Positions 1-9,633 of a stretch of DNA of 64,000 nucleotides are shown here, piece after piece. This stretch comes from Hyphomicrobiales bacterium (GTDB lineage Bacteria; Pseudomonadota; Alphaproteobacteria; Rhizobiales; Rhizobiaceae). The stretch spans positions 49,357-113,356 of the forward strand of contig UCJA01000012.1 in assembly GCA_900472675.1 (NCBI GenBank). The letters are read 5' to 3'. Each line of letters begins with the position of its first letter. Position 1 is the stretch's first letter. The position numbers were made by a program, and so were the translations under genes. The notes below the pieces were generated by a model. The model was not told the DNA's origin. It did no database searches and saw nothing but the letters and a program-made list of their open reading frames with translations.

Positions 1-380
1 TCGCAATCGTCGACAAGCGCCGCGAACGCGCCGGCGAGTCCGAAGTGATGAACGTCATCGGCGATGTTACCGGCAAGGACTGTTTGCTGATCGACGACAT
101 CGTCGATTCCGGCGGAACGCTCTGCAATGCAGCCGAGGCCCTGCTGAAGAACGGCGCGACCAGCGTCACCGCCTATATCACCCACGGTGTGCTCTCCGGC
201 GGCGCGGTCACCCGCATCGCGGCGTCGAAGCTCAAGGAGCTGGTGATCACCGACAGCATCCAGCCGACCACCGCCGTGCAGTCCGCCCACAACATCCGCG
301 TCATCACCACGGCAAACCTTCTCGGCGAAGCCATCAACCGCACAGCGATGGAAGCCTCGGTTTCCAGCCTGTTCGACTGA
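1..380 (+). CDS. prs: Ribose-phosphate pyrophosphokinase, C-terminal part (5' end outside window)
   Basis: PRPP synthetase, which transfers pyrophosphate from ATP to ribose 5-phosphate in the cytosol and feeds purine, pyrimidine, NAD, His and Trp synthesis. The frame is open from base 3 with no start in the window, so roughly the first 190 residues are missing. The PRPP-binding loop [12 protein letters not shown] (about 84-119) is intact, and the C-terminus, with [14 protein letters not shown] near the end, matches the usual end of the family. A small zinc-ribbon ORF follows after 8 bases and may be co-transcribed. Finding prs upstream of rplY and pth is a common arrangement in Rhizobiaceae (recalled, not searched). 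Confidence 0.95.
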   Translation, partial: AIVDKRRERAGESEVMNVIGDVTGKDCLLIDDIVDSGGTLCNAAEALLKNGATSVTAYITHGVLSGGAVTRIAASKLKELVITDSIQPTTAVQSAHNIRVITTANLLGEAINRTAMEASVSSLFD

Positions 381-388
381 CGGTCAGC

Positions 389-649
389 ATGGTGGCAGCC
401 CGCGACCGCTATTCCCGCAAGCTCGAATGCCCGCAGTGCGGCAACACCGGCTTTGCCGAGGTCTCCGAGGCCGACGACAAGCGCGCCAGCCTCCGGGATT
501 TCAGGATCGACGAGCTGCCGAAAACCTTTCAGACCGAGTTTGCCTCGACTGACCCGCGCAAGTACATGCTGCGCTGCAGCCCCTGCGGCCACAAGTTCCG
601 CTTCGAGCAGAAGACGGCCTATGCGCCGGGTGGCGAACCGCGGCGCTGA
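389..649 (+). CDS. Small zinc-ribbon-like protein of unknown function
   Basis: An 86-residue cytosolic protein that I cannot name. It carries two Cys pairs, CPQC near residue 14 and CSPC near residue 61, spaced as in a zinc ribbon, with charged residues between them and a basic tail. No signal peptide or membrane segment is seen. It starts 8 bases after the prs stop, so it probably rides on the prs transcript; the ribosome-binding site is weak. It ends 17 bases before the end of the convergent MHYT gene. A nucleic-acid-binding or metal-sensing role is only a guess from the Cys pattern. Confidence 0.6.
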   Translation: MVAARDRYSRKLECPQCGNTGFAEVSEADDKRASLRDFRIDELPKTFQTEFASTDPRKYMLRCSPCGHKFRFEQKTAYAPGGEPRR

Positions 650-666
650 CGCCGCGGTTGTCGCCG

Positions 667-3444
667 TCAGGCGGCTTCGGTAACCGCCTGCTCGCTCATC
701 GGCATCGGCCGGCCCAGGAGATAGCCCTGCGCCTCGTGGCAGCCTTCGTGCCGCAGCATGTCCAGCTGAAGCTCCGTCTCGACGCCTTCGGCCAGCACGG
801 GGATCCGCAACCCCTGCCCCAGCGCCAGCACCGCCCGCACCATGGCTCTCGCCTCGTCGCTCTTGTCGACGCCCGACAGGAAACTGCGGTCGAGCTTGAT
901 CTTGTCGAACGGGAAGGACCGCAGCGTCTCCATCGATGAATAGCCCGTGCCGAAATCATCCATGGCAATCGATACGCCGAGGTTCTTGATCGCCCTTAGC
1001 GCATGCAGCGCGCGCTGCTTGTCCTTGATGATCGAGCTTTCGGTGATCTCCAGTTCCAGCCGCCGCGGCGAGAGCCCCGTGTCCAGCAGGACCGACTGAA
1101 CGATGTTTGCCATGTCCATATGGGCGATCTGCACCGGCGACAGGTTGACTGCCACCTTGTAGTCGTTCGGCCAGGTCGCCGCCTCCCGGCAGGCCTCGCG
1201 CAGCACCCATTCGCCGAGCGGCAGGATGGCCCCGCATTCCTCGGCAATCGGGATGAACTCCGCCGGCGGGACATTGCCCCGCTCCGGATGATGCCAGCGC
1301 AGCAGCACCTCGTAGCCGGTGATCTCTCCGGTCGAGACGGACTTCTGCACCTGGTAGTGCAGCCGAACCTGCTTCTCGTCGATCGCCGACCACAATTCCT
1401 TGGCCATCTTGGCCCGGTCGCGGGCGGACTCGTCCATGCCGACATCGTAAAAGCAGACGCTGCGCGTCAGCGAACCCTTGGCCCGGTACATGGCAAGGTC
1501 GGCATTGGCGATCAGCGCCTCGGGCGACCGTCCGTCATTGGGATAGAGCGCCACGCCCATGCTGGCGCCGGGCCTGAGGTGATGCCCTCCGACCTGCAGC
1601 GGCAGGCTGAAGGCGTCCCCCAGCCGATCCAGGAATTCCTGCAGATCGGCAATGCTCCCATAGCGCTTCACCGCCACGAACTCGTCGCCGCCGAAACGGG
1701 CAACCTGCTCATGCGGCTTCAGGGTCTCCCGAAGCCGCTCGGCCACGCCCTTCAGCACCTCGTCGCCCGCCGAATGGCCGAGCTGGTCGTTGATCTGCTT
1801 GAACTTGTTGAGATCGATGCCGACCACCGCAAGGGTCTCGCCCTCGCGCTCGGCGCGCCCGATCTCGCTCGCCAGCGTGCTCATAAGCGCCACGCGGTTC
1901 GGCAGACGGGTGAGGCCGTCATGCTCAACCAGGAAGGCGATCTGCTCGTCCGACCGGACCTGCTCGGAAATGTCCTCGAAGGTCGAGACCCAGCCGCCGC
2001 TCGGCACGAGGCTGAAGGCGACGCGGATCGTCTGGCCGGAGGCGCTGCGATAGAGAAGCAGATGCTGGCCGCTGCGGATCGCCTCCATGTTGCGGTTGTA
2101 GTATTGCTCCGCCTTGACCTGCGCCTCTTCTGGATCGCTCAAAGCAGCCTGAAAACCCCTGAGCACCAGCTCTCGATAGCTGAGCCCGGGATACACGATG
2201 CCGTCCGGAAGCTGGTAGATCTCCCGGTAGCGGTTGTTGAAGAGGATCAGCCTTTCCTCGCTGTTGAACAGGCAGATCCCCTGCGTCATGTTCTCCAGCG
2301 CAAGGTCAAGGCTCTGGGTGACGGCGGCGATACGGTCGCTGTCGGCCCGCTCGCGGGTCACGTCGCGGGTGATCTTGGTATAGCCCACCACCTGTCCCTC
2401 GGCGCCGCGGATGGGATAGATCACCACATGCGCCCAGAACCAGCTGCCGTCCTTGCGATAGCGGCGGCCCTCGGCCTCGAACCGTCCGACATCCCGGGCC
2501 GTGCGCAGCGCCATGGCCGGCACGCCCTTCGCCTGGTCCTCCGGCGAATAGAACCGCGCGAAATTGGAGCCCACCGCCTCTTCGGACGTATAGCCCTTGG
2601 CGCGCTCGGCGCCGGCATTCCAGTTGGTGACGACGCCTTCCGGGTCGAGCATGTAGAGGGCATAGTCGGTGATGTTGTTGACCAGCAGCTGGAAGCTGGC
2701 CTCCGAGGCCTTGCTGGAGCGGGCAGCCCGCCCCGTGACGATGGAGGCGGCAAGCGCCGAACCGATCAGCGTCAGCGAAACCACAACGATCGTCACCACC
2801 ATCAAGGTGCGCGACAGCGCCCCCTCGTCCACCTGGAGCGAGGGATCGAGCACCAGCGTCACGGCGCCCATGGCAATGAAATGCATCGCCACGATGCCGA
2901 GCGACAGCAGGACCGCCGCGGCCACGATGTTGCGCAGGTTCGCGGTACGCAGCAGCCCGAAGGCAAAGGTTGCCGCGGCGACCGGTGCAACGACGGCGGC
3001 AATCACGAGCGCGCGGTTCCAGACGATCGTGCCGCCGAACTCCATGGCAGCCATGCCGGTGAAATGCATGCAGGAGACGCCGAGCCCAAAGATCACGCCG
3101 GCGCTGAGCGAACCCTGGCGTCCCGGCAGCGTGATCACCAGGAAGCCGGCAGCCAGTGTCGCTAGGCAGCCCAGCACTAGCGAGGTCAGCGTCTGCCCGA
3201 GGTCGAACGAGAACGACAGGCCCGGGTCATAGGCAAGCATCGCCACGAAATGCGTGGACCAGATGCCGAACCCGCCCGCGGCAGCACCAACGCCGATCCA
3301 CACCAGCCGCGACGTGCCGTCGATCTCCCGCGACCTTCCGATGAAAGTCGCCGTTGCAAGATTGGCGAGCAGGCACAGCACGGCAGCCAGAGCCACGAGC
3401 CAAAGGTTATGTTCGACAGCCAGGCAGGTGAAAACGCGATACAT
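667..3444 (-). CDS. MHYT-PAS-PAS-GGDEF-EAL membrane c-di-GMP signalling protein
   Basis: A 925-residue inner-membrane protein for turnover of cyclic di-GMP. The first ~235 residues are hydrophobic and carry MHYT-type motifs (THFVAM, MHFTGM, MHFIAM), a domain proposed to sense oxygen, CO or NO through bound metal. Two PAS-like regions follow (about 250-370 and 376-492), then GGDEF (motif ARFGGDEF near 585) and EAL (EVLLRWHHP near 710). The catalytic EAL-domain residues look complete: NLS, EITE, DDFGTGYSS, K in IKLD and AEGVE. EVL instead of EAL is a common active variant. The allosteric I-site reads KPHE instead of RxxD, so product inhibition of the cyclase is probably lost. It is transcribed alone and faces the prs end. 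Confidence 0.93.
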   Translation of the reverse strand: MYRVFTCLAVEHNLWLVALAAVLCLLANLATATFIGRSREIDGTSRLVWIGVGAAAGGFGIWSTHFVAMLAYDPGLSFSFDLGQTLTSLVLGCLATLAAGFLVITLPGRQGSLSAGVIFGLGVSCMHFTGMAAMEFGGTIVWNRALVIAAVVAPVAAATFAFGLLRTANLRNIVAAAVLLSLGIVAMHFIAMGAVTLVLDPSLQVDEGALSRTLMVVTIVVVSLTLIGSALAASIVTGRAARSSKASEASFQLLVNNITDYALYMLDPEGVVTNWNAGAERAKGYTSEEAVGSNFARFYSPEDQAKGVPAMALRTARDVGRFEAEGRRYRKDGSWFWAHVVIYPIRGAEGQVVGYTKITRDVTRERADSDRIAAVTQSLDLALENMTQGICLFNSEERLILFNNRYREIYQLPDGIVYPGLSYRELVLRGFQAALSDPEEAQVKAEQYYNRNMEAIRSGQHLLLYRSASGQTIRVAFSLVPSGGWVSTFEDISEQVRSDEQIAFLVEHDGLTRLPNRVALMSTLASEIGRAEREGETLAVVGIDLNKFKQINDQLGHSAGDEVLKGVAERLRETLKPHEQVARFGGDEFVAVKRYGSIADLQEFLDRLGDAFSLPLQVGGHHLRPGASMGVALYPNDGRSPEALIANADLAMYRAKGSLTRSVCFYDVGMDESARDRAKMAKELWSAIDEKQVRLHYQVQKSVSTGEITGYEVLLRWHHPERGNVPPAEFIPIAEECGAILPLGEWVLREACREAATWPNDYKVAVNLSPVQIAHMDMANIVQSVLLDTGLSPRRLELEITESSIIKDKQRALHALRAIKNLGVSIAMDDFGTGYSSMETLRSFPFDKIKLDRSFLSGVDKSDEARAMVRAVLALGQGLRIPVLAEGVETELQLDMLRHEGCHEAQGYLLGRPMPMSEQAVTEAA

Positions 3445-3772
3445 GGACAGAAATTCTCCGATACCGGACTAGTCTGCCTCAATAGTCTTAAAACCGCCCA
3501 AATTGCTGCTTGGCAGATGCCTATACCGGGGTAGATTTGGATCATCGTTAATAAAACATCGCCGTTGATCTTGCGCAGTTTTGGCGCCGGATTGGCGCCT
3601 GCGGCGGGCATCCCGTCCTCCCTTGCTTCACGGATCGCCTTGGTTTATAGGGACGCGTCCGCATAGACACCCTTGGAGGCAACGCGGATGGAGAGCATCG
3701 GATGATGCCCTCCAGTTTAGTGCAGCCGGCAAGCTGCAACAAACTCTCCATATAACCTCGAAAGGAAATGCC
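3445..3772. other. Divergent intergenic region between the MHYT gene and rplY
   Basis: About 330 bases with no credible gene. It must hold the promoters of the minus-strand MHYT gene and of rplY. GGCGCC occurs twice, 5 bases apart, near 3585-3601. A hairpin lies in the rplY leader at 3721-3738 (TGCAGC, 6-base loop, GCTGCA), about 35 bases before the start codon. L25 leaders with autoregulatory structure are known in gammaproteobacteria; whether this hairpin plays such a role is inference. Confidence 0.4.
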
Positions 3773-4384
3773 ATGAGCCACGCATCTTACGAGCTCAAGG
3801 CCGAGGCGCGCGAACGGGTTGGTAAGGGGTCCTCCCGTGAACTTCGCCGCAACGGTTTTATTCCTGCCGTCATCTATGGTGACAAGCAGGCTCCCATGTC
3901 GATCACGCTCAACACCAATGAGGTGACGAAGCGCATCCACGCCGGCGGTTTCATGACCACCGTCGCTACGATCGACGTCAACGGCCAGAAGATCCAGGTT
4001 CTCCCCAAGGACTACCAGCTGGATCCGGTCCGCGACTTCACCATGCACGTCGACTTTCTGCGCGTTTCCGCAGACAGCGAAGTCACGGTTGACGTTCCGG
4101 TTCACTTCATCAACGAAGAGAAGTCGGGCATCAAGATCGGCGGCGTTCTGAACATCGTTCGGCACACCGTGGAAATGCTGGTTCCTGCCAACGACATCCC
4201 GGAATTCATCACCGTGGACCTCGACGGCTTCAAGATCGGCGACAGCATTCACATCTCGCATGTGACGCTGCCGAAGGGCGCACAGCCTACCATCACCGAC
4301 CGCGATTTCACCATTGCGACGATCGTTGCGCCGGCTGCCGGCGTCAGCGAAGACGAAGAAGAAGCTGCTGCACCGACCGAATAA
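3773..4384 (+). CDS. rplY: 50S ribosomal protein L25/general stress protein Ctc
   Basis: The L25 (TL5/CTC) protein binds 5S rRNA in the large ribosomal subunit. This is the long form at 203 residues: an N-terminal 5S-binding beta-barrel ([13 protein letters not shown], then [20 protein letters not shown]) followed by the C-terminal CTC domain ([13 protein letters not shown]) and an acidic tail. The start is ATG 3773 because AAAGGAA lies just upstream and the family begins there; the upstream in-frame extension is not protein-like. A Rho-independent terminator follows at once, so the gene looks monocistronic. In related genomes pth usually follows closely; here two other genes intervene. Confidence 0.97.
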   Translation: MSHASYELKAEARERVGKGSSRELRRNGFIPAVIYGDKQAPMSITLNTNEVTKRIHAGGFMTTVATIDVNGQKIQVLPKDYQLDPVRDFTMHVDFLRVSADSEVTVDVPVHFINEEKSGIKIGGVLNIVRHTVEMLVPANDIPEFITVDLDGFKIGDSIHISHVTLPKGAQPTITDRDFTIATIVAPAAGVSEDEEEAAAPTE

Positions 4385-4410
4385 CGGTCTCTGCCTTAGG
4401 TCTTTACAGA

Positions 4411-4439
4411 AACCCGTCTTCATTGAAGGCGGGTTTTTT
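4411..4439 (+). terminator. Rho-independent terminator of rplY
   Basis: The stem AACCCGTCTTC pairs with GAAGGCGGGTT across a 3-base loop, with one G-U pair, and is followed by a run of T. It begins 26 bases after the rplY stop. Confidence 0.9.
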
Positions 4440-4606
4440 GTTGTGGCGTGTCGGGCGTGCAACGCCTCTTCGACTTTAGCTATGGTTGCGCGCGCCAGGA
4501 CTTTCGTTTTAGCAATACTTAAAGGATTTGGATGAAACTATGCGCCACTTGCAGTCGAGTGGGACAATGACTGGATGAGCCGGTCGTGGGGCGTTGGGGA
4601 AAACGG

Positions 4607-6985
4607 ATGACTCATTCCGTTGAGAGTCGGTTCATCGCCATCGTGTCCGGTGCGCTTCTGATCGTGGTCGCACCGTTGTTCACGCTGTTTCTGGTCCTGT
4701 CCTCGCAACAGGCCTCCGAGAACATCCGCAGCCACGTCGAACTCGTACTGGATACCAATTCCCGGGCCCTGGGCAAGCCGCTCTGGGACATGGATACCGA
4801 AAGCGTCGAGCAGATCATCGCAGCTCTCGTGTCCGACAGGTCGATCTCCGGAGCCCATGTCACCGACACCACCGGCAAGCTCAGCCTGTTTGGCGGCATG
4901 GCCCGCGACATGCAGGCCGGCGAACTCACCCCCGTTACCCGCGCCATTTCATATGTCGCGCCGCAGGGCCTGCGCGAAGTGGGTGTGATCACCGTCTACG
5001 TAATGATGCCGGGCTGGTTCTCCGCCCTGCACGAGATCGAGTTCGCCTTCGTCTCGATCTTCATGATCGCCATCCTCACCGTGTTCGGCGCCGCCATCAT
5101 CGGCAATCGCCTGATGGTGATCAAACCGCTGATGCGCCTGACCGCGGCGGTGGAGGCCACCCGTCGGCTCGGCTCGCGCCACCACGTCGACTGGCGCTCC
5201 AGCGACGAGATGGGCCGCCTGGCAAAAAGCTTCAACGAGATGCAGACGCTTCTCGAACGGGAGGAACGGGAGATCCGGCGCGCCCACCAGCAGGCAACCG
5301 AGATCTACAATCTGACCCCCGCCATGCTCTTCTCCCTTACCGTCAGCGACAAGATTGCAGCCGTCAGCGACTACTGGCTGCTCGCCACCGGCTATCGCCG
5401 CGAGGATGTCATCGGCCATGCCTTCTGCGATCTGGTCGCGCCGGAAGATCGCGGCCGCTACGCCGACCGCAAGCAGCACCGCCGCCCGTCCGGCCCGGCA
5501 CTTGAGCTCACCGTTCGCTTCTGCTGCGAGGACGGCCGCTACATCGACGTCCTGATCGTCGAGACGGAACTGACCGGCGCCAGCGCCCATGTGGCCGGAT
5601 CGCTGAGCGTCATGACGGATGTGACCAAACTCAAGCAGTCCGAACTGCGAAACCACCAGCAGGCCGTTACCGACCACCTGACCGGGCTTTTGAACCGGCA
5701 GGGCTTCGAGGCCGCTCTCGAGGAGCGGATCCTCGAGGCCGATGGAAGCCACGGCGAACTCGCCTGCCTGTTCGTCGATCTCGACAGGTTCAAGTCGATC
5801 AACGACAACCTCGGCCACTCCGCCGGCGACGCCGTGCTGCGCCAGTTCGTCGAACGTCTCCTGCCCATGCTCCGGCCCGGCGATACCGCCGCCCGCTTGG
5901 GGGGCGACGAATTCGCCATCCTGCTGCCCGGCGAGGATTACAACCGCCGGAGCGCCGAGCTCTGCCAGAGGATCGTCGACATGTTCGAGGCGCCCTTCCG
6001 CATCCAGGGCACGAGTGTGCGCCTGAGCGCCAGCATCGGCATCGCCTTCTACCCCGCACATGCCTCCAGCGCCGCCGAACTGCTCCAGAAATCCGACCTT
6101 GCCATGTATGCCCGCAAGCGCGACGGCAAGAACGGTGCCCAGGTCTTCGACGAGGCGATGCTCGACAAGACCCGAGAGCGGGCCGAGATCGAAAGCGATA
6201 TCGACCTCGGCATCACCGCCAGCTGGTTCGAGGCGCATCTGCAGCCCATCGTCGATATCGCGACCGGCCGCCCCGCGGGCTTCGAAGCACTGATGCGCAT
6301 GCGCCATCCGCAAAAGGGCCTGATGTCACCCGCCGCCATCATCAGCGTTGCGGAGGAAAACGGCACGATCGGCCAGATCGGGAACCTCGTCCTGGAGGAT
6401 GCGGTGGCAAACCTCGCCCGCATCTCCCGCCTGCCCGGCATGGCCGACGCCTATGTGGCGGTCAACTTCTCGCCGCTGCAGTTCGACTGTACGCTGCCGA
6501 CGCGGCTGGCGGCCCTGCTGGGGCGCTATGCGATCGTACCGTCGCGGCTGGTGGTGGAAATCACCGAGGCCGTGCTGATGCACGACAACCCCGAAATCCG
6601 CACCATCCTCAACGAGATCCATGACTTCGGCTGCCAGATCGCGCTCGATGATTTCGGCACCGGCTACTCGTCGCTGAGCTACCTCAGCCGCTTCCCGGTG
6701 GATATCGTTAAGATCGACCAGTCCTTCATCCGCTCGCTCGGCGAACCGGCCAGCGATATCCGCCGCAAGAACACCATGCTGGTGGAGGGTATCCGCGCGA
6801 TTTCCCACCAGATGAACTGCAGGGTCGTTGCAGAGGGTGTCGAAACGGCACAGCAGCGTTCCCTCCTGGTTGAAATGGGGATAGACTACGCGCAAGGCTA
6901 TCACTTCTCGAAACCGCTCGAGATTTCAGAACTCCTTTCTGTGCTGTCGGCGGGAATGACCGACAATGCGTCCTTGGCAGGTTAG
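4607..6985 (+). CDS. HAMP-PAS-GGDEF-EAL membrane c-di-GMP signalling protein
   Basis: A 792-residue inner-membrane protein combining diguanylate cyclase and c-di-GMP phosphodiesterase modules. An N-terminal membrane anchor (about 10-35) and a ~120-residue periplasmic loop are followed by a second membrane segment near 145-170, HAMP (about 168-220), a PAS region (235-340), GGDEF (ARLGGDEF near 432) and EAL (FEALMRMRHP near 559). The I-site RPGD upstream of GGDEF is intact, unlike in the other two GGDEF-EAL proteins here. EAL catalytic motifs NFS, EITE, DDFGTGYSS, KID and AEGVE are present, so both activities are plausible. ATG 4607 is chosen over GTG 4586 because GGGGAAA sits 5-7 bases before it. 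A solute-binding protein follows after 63 bases, perhaps as a sensor partner. Confidence 0.93.
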   Translation: MTHSVESRFIAIVSGALLIVVAPLFTLFLVLSSQQASENIRSHVELVLDTNSRALGKPLWDMDTESVEQIIAALVSDRSISGAHVTDTTGKLSLFGGMARDMQAGELTPVTRAISYVAPQGLREVGVITVYVMMPGWFSALHEIEFAFVSIFMIAILTVFGAAIIGNRLMVIKPLMRLTAAVEATRRLGSRHHVDWRSSDEMGRLAKSFNEMQTLLEREEREIRRAHQQATEIYNLTPAMLFSLTVSDKIAAVSDYWLLATGYRREDVIGHAFCDLVAPEDRGRYADRKQHRRPSGPALELTVRFCCEDGRYIDVLIVETELTGASAHVAGSLSVMTDVTKLKQSELRNHQQAVTDHLTGLLNRQGFEAALEERILEADGSHGELACLFVDLDRFKSINDNLGHSAGDAVLRQFVERLLPMLRPGDTAARLGGDEFAILLPGEDYNRRSAELCQRIVDMFEAPFRIQGTSVRLSASIGIAFYPAHASSAAELLQKSDLAMYARKRDGKNGAQVFDEAMLDKTRERAEIESDIDLGITASWFEAHLQPIVDIATGRPAGFEALMRMRHPQKGLMSPAAIISVAEENGTIGQIGNLVLEDAVANLARISRLPGMADAYVAVNFSPLQFDCTLPTRLAALLGRYAIVPSRLVVEITEAVLMHDNPEIRTILNEIHDFGCQIALDDFGTGYSSLSYLSRFPVDIVKIDQSFIRSLGEPASDIRRKNTMLVEGIRAISHQMNCRVVAEGVETAQQRSLLVEMGIDYAQGYHFSKPLEISELLSVLSAGMTDNASLAG

Positions 6986-7048
6986 GGCGTCAGCCACGGA
7001 CGAGACGCGGGTTGCGGCTCGCGCTCACCCTCGTCCTGGAGGCTGCAC

Positions 7049-7774
7049 ATGCGAAGCGTTTTGTTGCTGTCTGCAGGTCTGGCCGTCGCGGGCTGCGCCC
7101 AGGCTGAGCAAGCCATCACCTTCACGACCGAATCCTATCCGCCCTTTACCTACAAGACGGCCGACGGCAGCTTTTCCGGCATCGCCATCGAGCAGATCAC
7201 CGTCATCATGCGCGACGTCGGCCACAGCTACAGCATCGAGATCATGCCCTGGGCGCGGGCAATCACGCTTGCCGAAACCCAAGCCTGGCATTGCGCCTTT
7301 GCCGCCGCACGCACGCCGGAGCGAGAACGCCAGTTCAAATGGGTGGTGCCGCTGTTTGTTGACCGGAGCATTCTCGTCCGCCACGCCGCCAACCCCGTGC
7401 AGGCAAAGACGCTCGACGAGGCAAGGCAATTCACCGTCGGCACCCACCGGGGAGACTATACCGAGCAGATCCTGAAACAGCTCGGCTTCGGGACGATCGA
7501 TCTCAGCGCCGATGTCGACACCACGCTGCGCAAGCTGCTCGGCGACCGCGTCGACCTCATGCCCATGTCGGAAGCCGTCTACAACAAGCTGAAAGCCGAC
7601 GGGACGCCGATCGAAAAGGTCATCGTACTGGCGGAACAGCAGCTCGGTATCGCCTGCAACCTTGCCATGCCGGACGACGTCATCGAGCGGTTGCGGACCA
7701 ACCTGCGCACGATGATCGACGACGGAACCCAGGCGGCCATCGAACGGCGCTACGGCATCAACAGGTCGCCCTAG
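7049..7774 (+). CDS. Small periplasmic solute-binding protein (SBP family 3-like)
   Basis: A 241-residue exported protein of the extracellular solute-binding family 3 fold: TTESYPPFTYKTADGSFSG near the N-terminus, then IEIMPWARAI and later MPMSEAVYNKL. The N-terminal signal ends at a lipobox-like VAGC (Cys16), though AQA just after it could also be a signal peptidase I site. GGAGG lies 6 bases before the ATG. No permease or ATPase genes are adjacent, so it is an orphan binding protein rather than part of a complete ABC importer. Because it follows the GGDEF-EAL gene closely, it may present a ligand to that protein's periplasmic loop; this is inference from position alone. The ligand cannot be read from sequence; amino acids or other small polar molecules are typical for the family. 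Confidence 0.8.
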   Translation: MRSVLLLSAGLAVAGCAQAEQAITFTTESYPPFTYKTADGSFSGIAIEQITVIMRDVGHSYSIEIMPWARAITLAETQAWHCAFAAARTPERERQFKWVVPLFVDRSILVRHAANPVQAKTLDEARQFTVGTHRGDYTEQILKQLGFGTIDLSADVDTTLRKLLGDRVDLMPMSEAVYNKLKADGTPIEKVIVLAEQQLGIACNLAMPDDVIERLRTNLRTMIDDGTQAAIERRYGINRSP

Positions 7775-7875
7775 ACTGTGCAAGGCCCCGGGAGTCCGGG
7801 ACGCCGAATGGAAACCAGTTGACATTGAACCCGTTTCGCGATGGTGAAGACCTCCAGCTTCAGGACTGATTTACC

Positions 7876-8637
7876 ATGCTCATCATCGTCGGCCTCGGCA
7901 ATCCCGGCGCCCAATACGCCGGCAACCGGCACAATATCGGCTTCATGGCGGTGGACGCGATCCAGCGCCGGCCGGGCTTTGCGCCCTGGGCGAAAAAGTT
8001 CAAGGCGCTGATCTCGGAAGGCGAACTGGCGGGCGAAAAAGTCCTGCTGATGAAGCCGCAGACCTTCATGAACCTCTCCGGCGAAGCCGTCGGAGAGGCC
8101 ATGCGCTTCTACAAGCTCGGCCCGGAAAACATTGTTGCCATCTACGACGAACTCGACCTCGGCGCCGCAAGGGCCAAGATCAAGACCGGCGGCGGCCACG
8201 GCGGCCACAACGGCGTCAAATCGCTGGATGCCCACTGCGGTCGTGAATACCGACGCCTGCGGCTGGGCATCGGCCATCCCGGCGCCAAAGAACTCGTGCA
8301 CAACCATGTGCTGGGGGATTTCGCCAAGGTCGACCAGACCTGGATCGACCCGCTTCTGGATGCGCTGGCCGACAATGCCGACATGCTGGTCCGCGGCGAG
8401 GACTCGCAGCTGATGAACAAGCTGGCGCTCGCAGTCGGCGGCAAGCCGGACGCAGCCGAACCCGCACCGGCCAAGTCCACCGCAAAGCCTGCCGGCAGCC
8501 TGGGCAGCAGCAGCCCGGCGAAACCCGCAGCCAGATCCCACATCCATCAGGCGCGAGGCGGCTCCAAGCCCGCCCTTCCCTCAACCGGCCCGATGGCGGA
8601 CATGCTGAAGAAGATCTTCGGCAACAAGCAAGACTGA
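7876..8637 (+). CDS. pth: Peptidyl-tRNA hydrolase with C-terminal extension
   Basis: Cleaves peptidyl-tRNA released by drop-off so that the tRNA can be reused. The family signature is complete: VGLGNPG at the N-terminus, the catalytic His19 in [17 protein letters not shown], and [11 protein letters not shown]. The core ends near residue 190; a further ~60 residues are Ala/Pro/Ser/Lys-rich and end in a short hydrophobic-basic segment ([12 protein letters not shown]). Bacterial Pth is normally about 190-200 residues, so this tail is extra, though rhizobial versions are often extended. prmB follows after 42 bases. Confidence 0.96.
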   Translation: MLIIVGLGNPGAQYAGNRHNIGFMAVDAIQRRPGFAPWAKKFKALISEGELAGEKVLLMKPQTFMNLSGEAVGEAMRFYKLGPENIVAIYDELDLGAARAKIKTGGGHGGHNGVKSLDAHCGREYRRLRLGIGHPGAKELVHNHVLGDFAKVDQTWIDPLLDALADNADMLVRGEDSQLMNKLALAVGGKPDAAEPAPAKSTAKPAGSLGSSSPAKPAARSHIHQARGGSKPALPSTGPMADMLKKIFGNKQD

Positions 8638-8679
8638 CAACCCCGGCCTATTTCCCATTTTTCAGATCGGATCCCCTCC

Positions 8680-9633
8680 ATGACGAAGAACCCACTTTTC
8701 GACATCACCAGCGAACTCGTGACGGTTCGCGATTACTGGCGCTATGCGATCTCCCGTTTCAACGCCGCCAACCTCAGCTTCGGCCACGGCACGACGACGG
8801 CAACGGACGACGCGGCCTTCCTGGTGCTCGACTCGCTCGACCTGCCGATCGACATTCTCGATCCCTTCCTGGATGCCCGCCTGACGCCGGACGAACGCAA
8901 GCTGCTGGCAGACCGGATCGAGGCGCGCGTCACGACCCGCAAGCCCTCCGCCTATCTCACCGGCCGCTCCTATATCCAGGGCATCCGTTTTCGCGTGGAC
9001 GAGCGGGTGATCGTGCCGCGCTCCCATATCGGCGAGATCCTGTTTGCCGAATATCTGGGCAATGACGACCCGACCGTTCTTCCCGACGCGATGAGCGTCG
9101 AGACCGTCGTCGACATCTGCACCGGCTCGGGCTGCCTGGCGATCCTCGCTGCGAAATTCTTCCCCGCCGCCGAGATCGACGCGGTGGACCTCTCCGCCGA
9201 TGCACTCGCCGTGGCGGAGCTGAACGTTGCCGATCATGAGCTGGGTGATCGCCTGATGCTGCACAAGGGCGACCTCTTCCAGCCGATCGGCCGGAAGAAA
9301 TACGACATCATCATCACCAACCCGCCCTATGTGGACCACGAGGAGATCGACGCCTTCACGGAGGAATACCGGGCAGAGCCGGCCATGGCCTTCGACGGCG
9401 GGCTGGACGGGCTCGACATCGTCCGACGACTCCTGTCCGAGGCAGCCTCCCATCTCAACCCGGGTGGCGGCATGATCTGCGAGATCGGCAACGGCCGTCA
9501 CATCCTGGAAGAGGAATTCCCGGATCTCGAGTTCGTCTGGCTGGAAACGACGGAAGCGCCCGACTCGGTCTTCTGGCTCTCGGCCGAAGCTTTGGGCGTG
9601 ACCCATCCGAAGATGGCCGGCGCCAGGCGCTAG
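8680..9633 (+). CDS. prmB: 50S ribosomal protein L3 glutamine methyltransferase
   Basis: SAM-dependent N5-glutamine methyltransferase, HemK family, PrmB branch, which methylates L3 during ribosome assembly. The SAM-binding segment VVDICTGSGCLAILAA and the catalytic NPPY motif (ITNPPYVDHEEID) are intact. The N-terminal helical domain is typical, and the length of 317 residues fits PrmB (about 310) better than the shorter PrmC. It probably shares a transcript with pth 42 bases upstream. Its stop codon is the first triplet of a folded intergenic element shared with the convergent clpS. Confidence 0.92.
   Translation: MTKNPLFDITSELVTVRDYWRYAISRFNAANLSFGHGTTTATDDAAFLVLDSLDLPIDILDPFLDARLTPDERKLLADRIEARVTTRKPSAYLTGRSYIQGIRFRVDERVIVPRSHIGEILFAEYLGNDDPTVLPDAMSVETVVDICTGSGCLAILAAKFFPAAEIDAVDLSADALAVAELNVADHELGDRLMLHKGDLFQPIGRKKYDIIITNPPYVDHEEIDAFTEEYRAEPAMAFDGGLDGLDIVRRLLSEAASHLNPGGGMICEIGNGRHILEEEFPDLEFVWLETTEAPDSVFWLSAEALGVTHPKMAGARR

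Noticed and set aside
1003..3165. A 720-codon open frame antisense to the MHYT-GGDEF-EAL gene
   Set aside because: High GC with strong third-position bias leaves long open frames opposite real genes. The translation has no family features and is Arg/His/Ala-rich.
4949..6313. A 454-codon open frame antisense to the HAMP-GGDEF-EAL gene
   Set aside because: Same shadow effect; the sense strand carries clear catalytic motifs.
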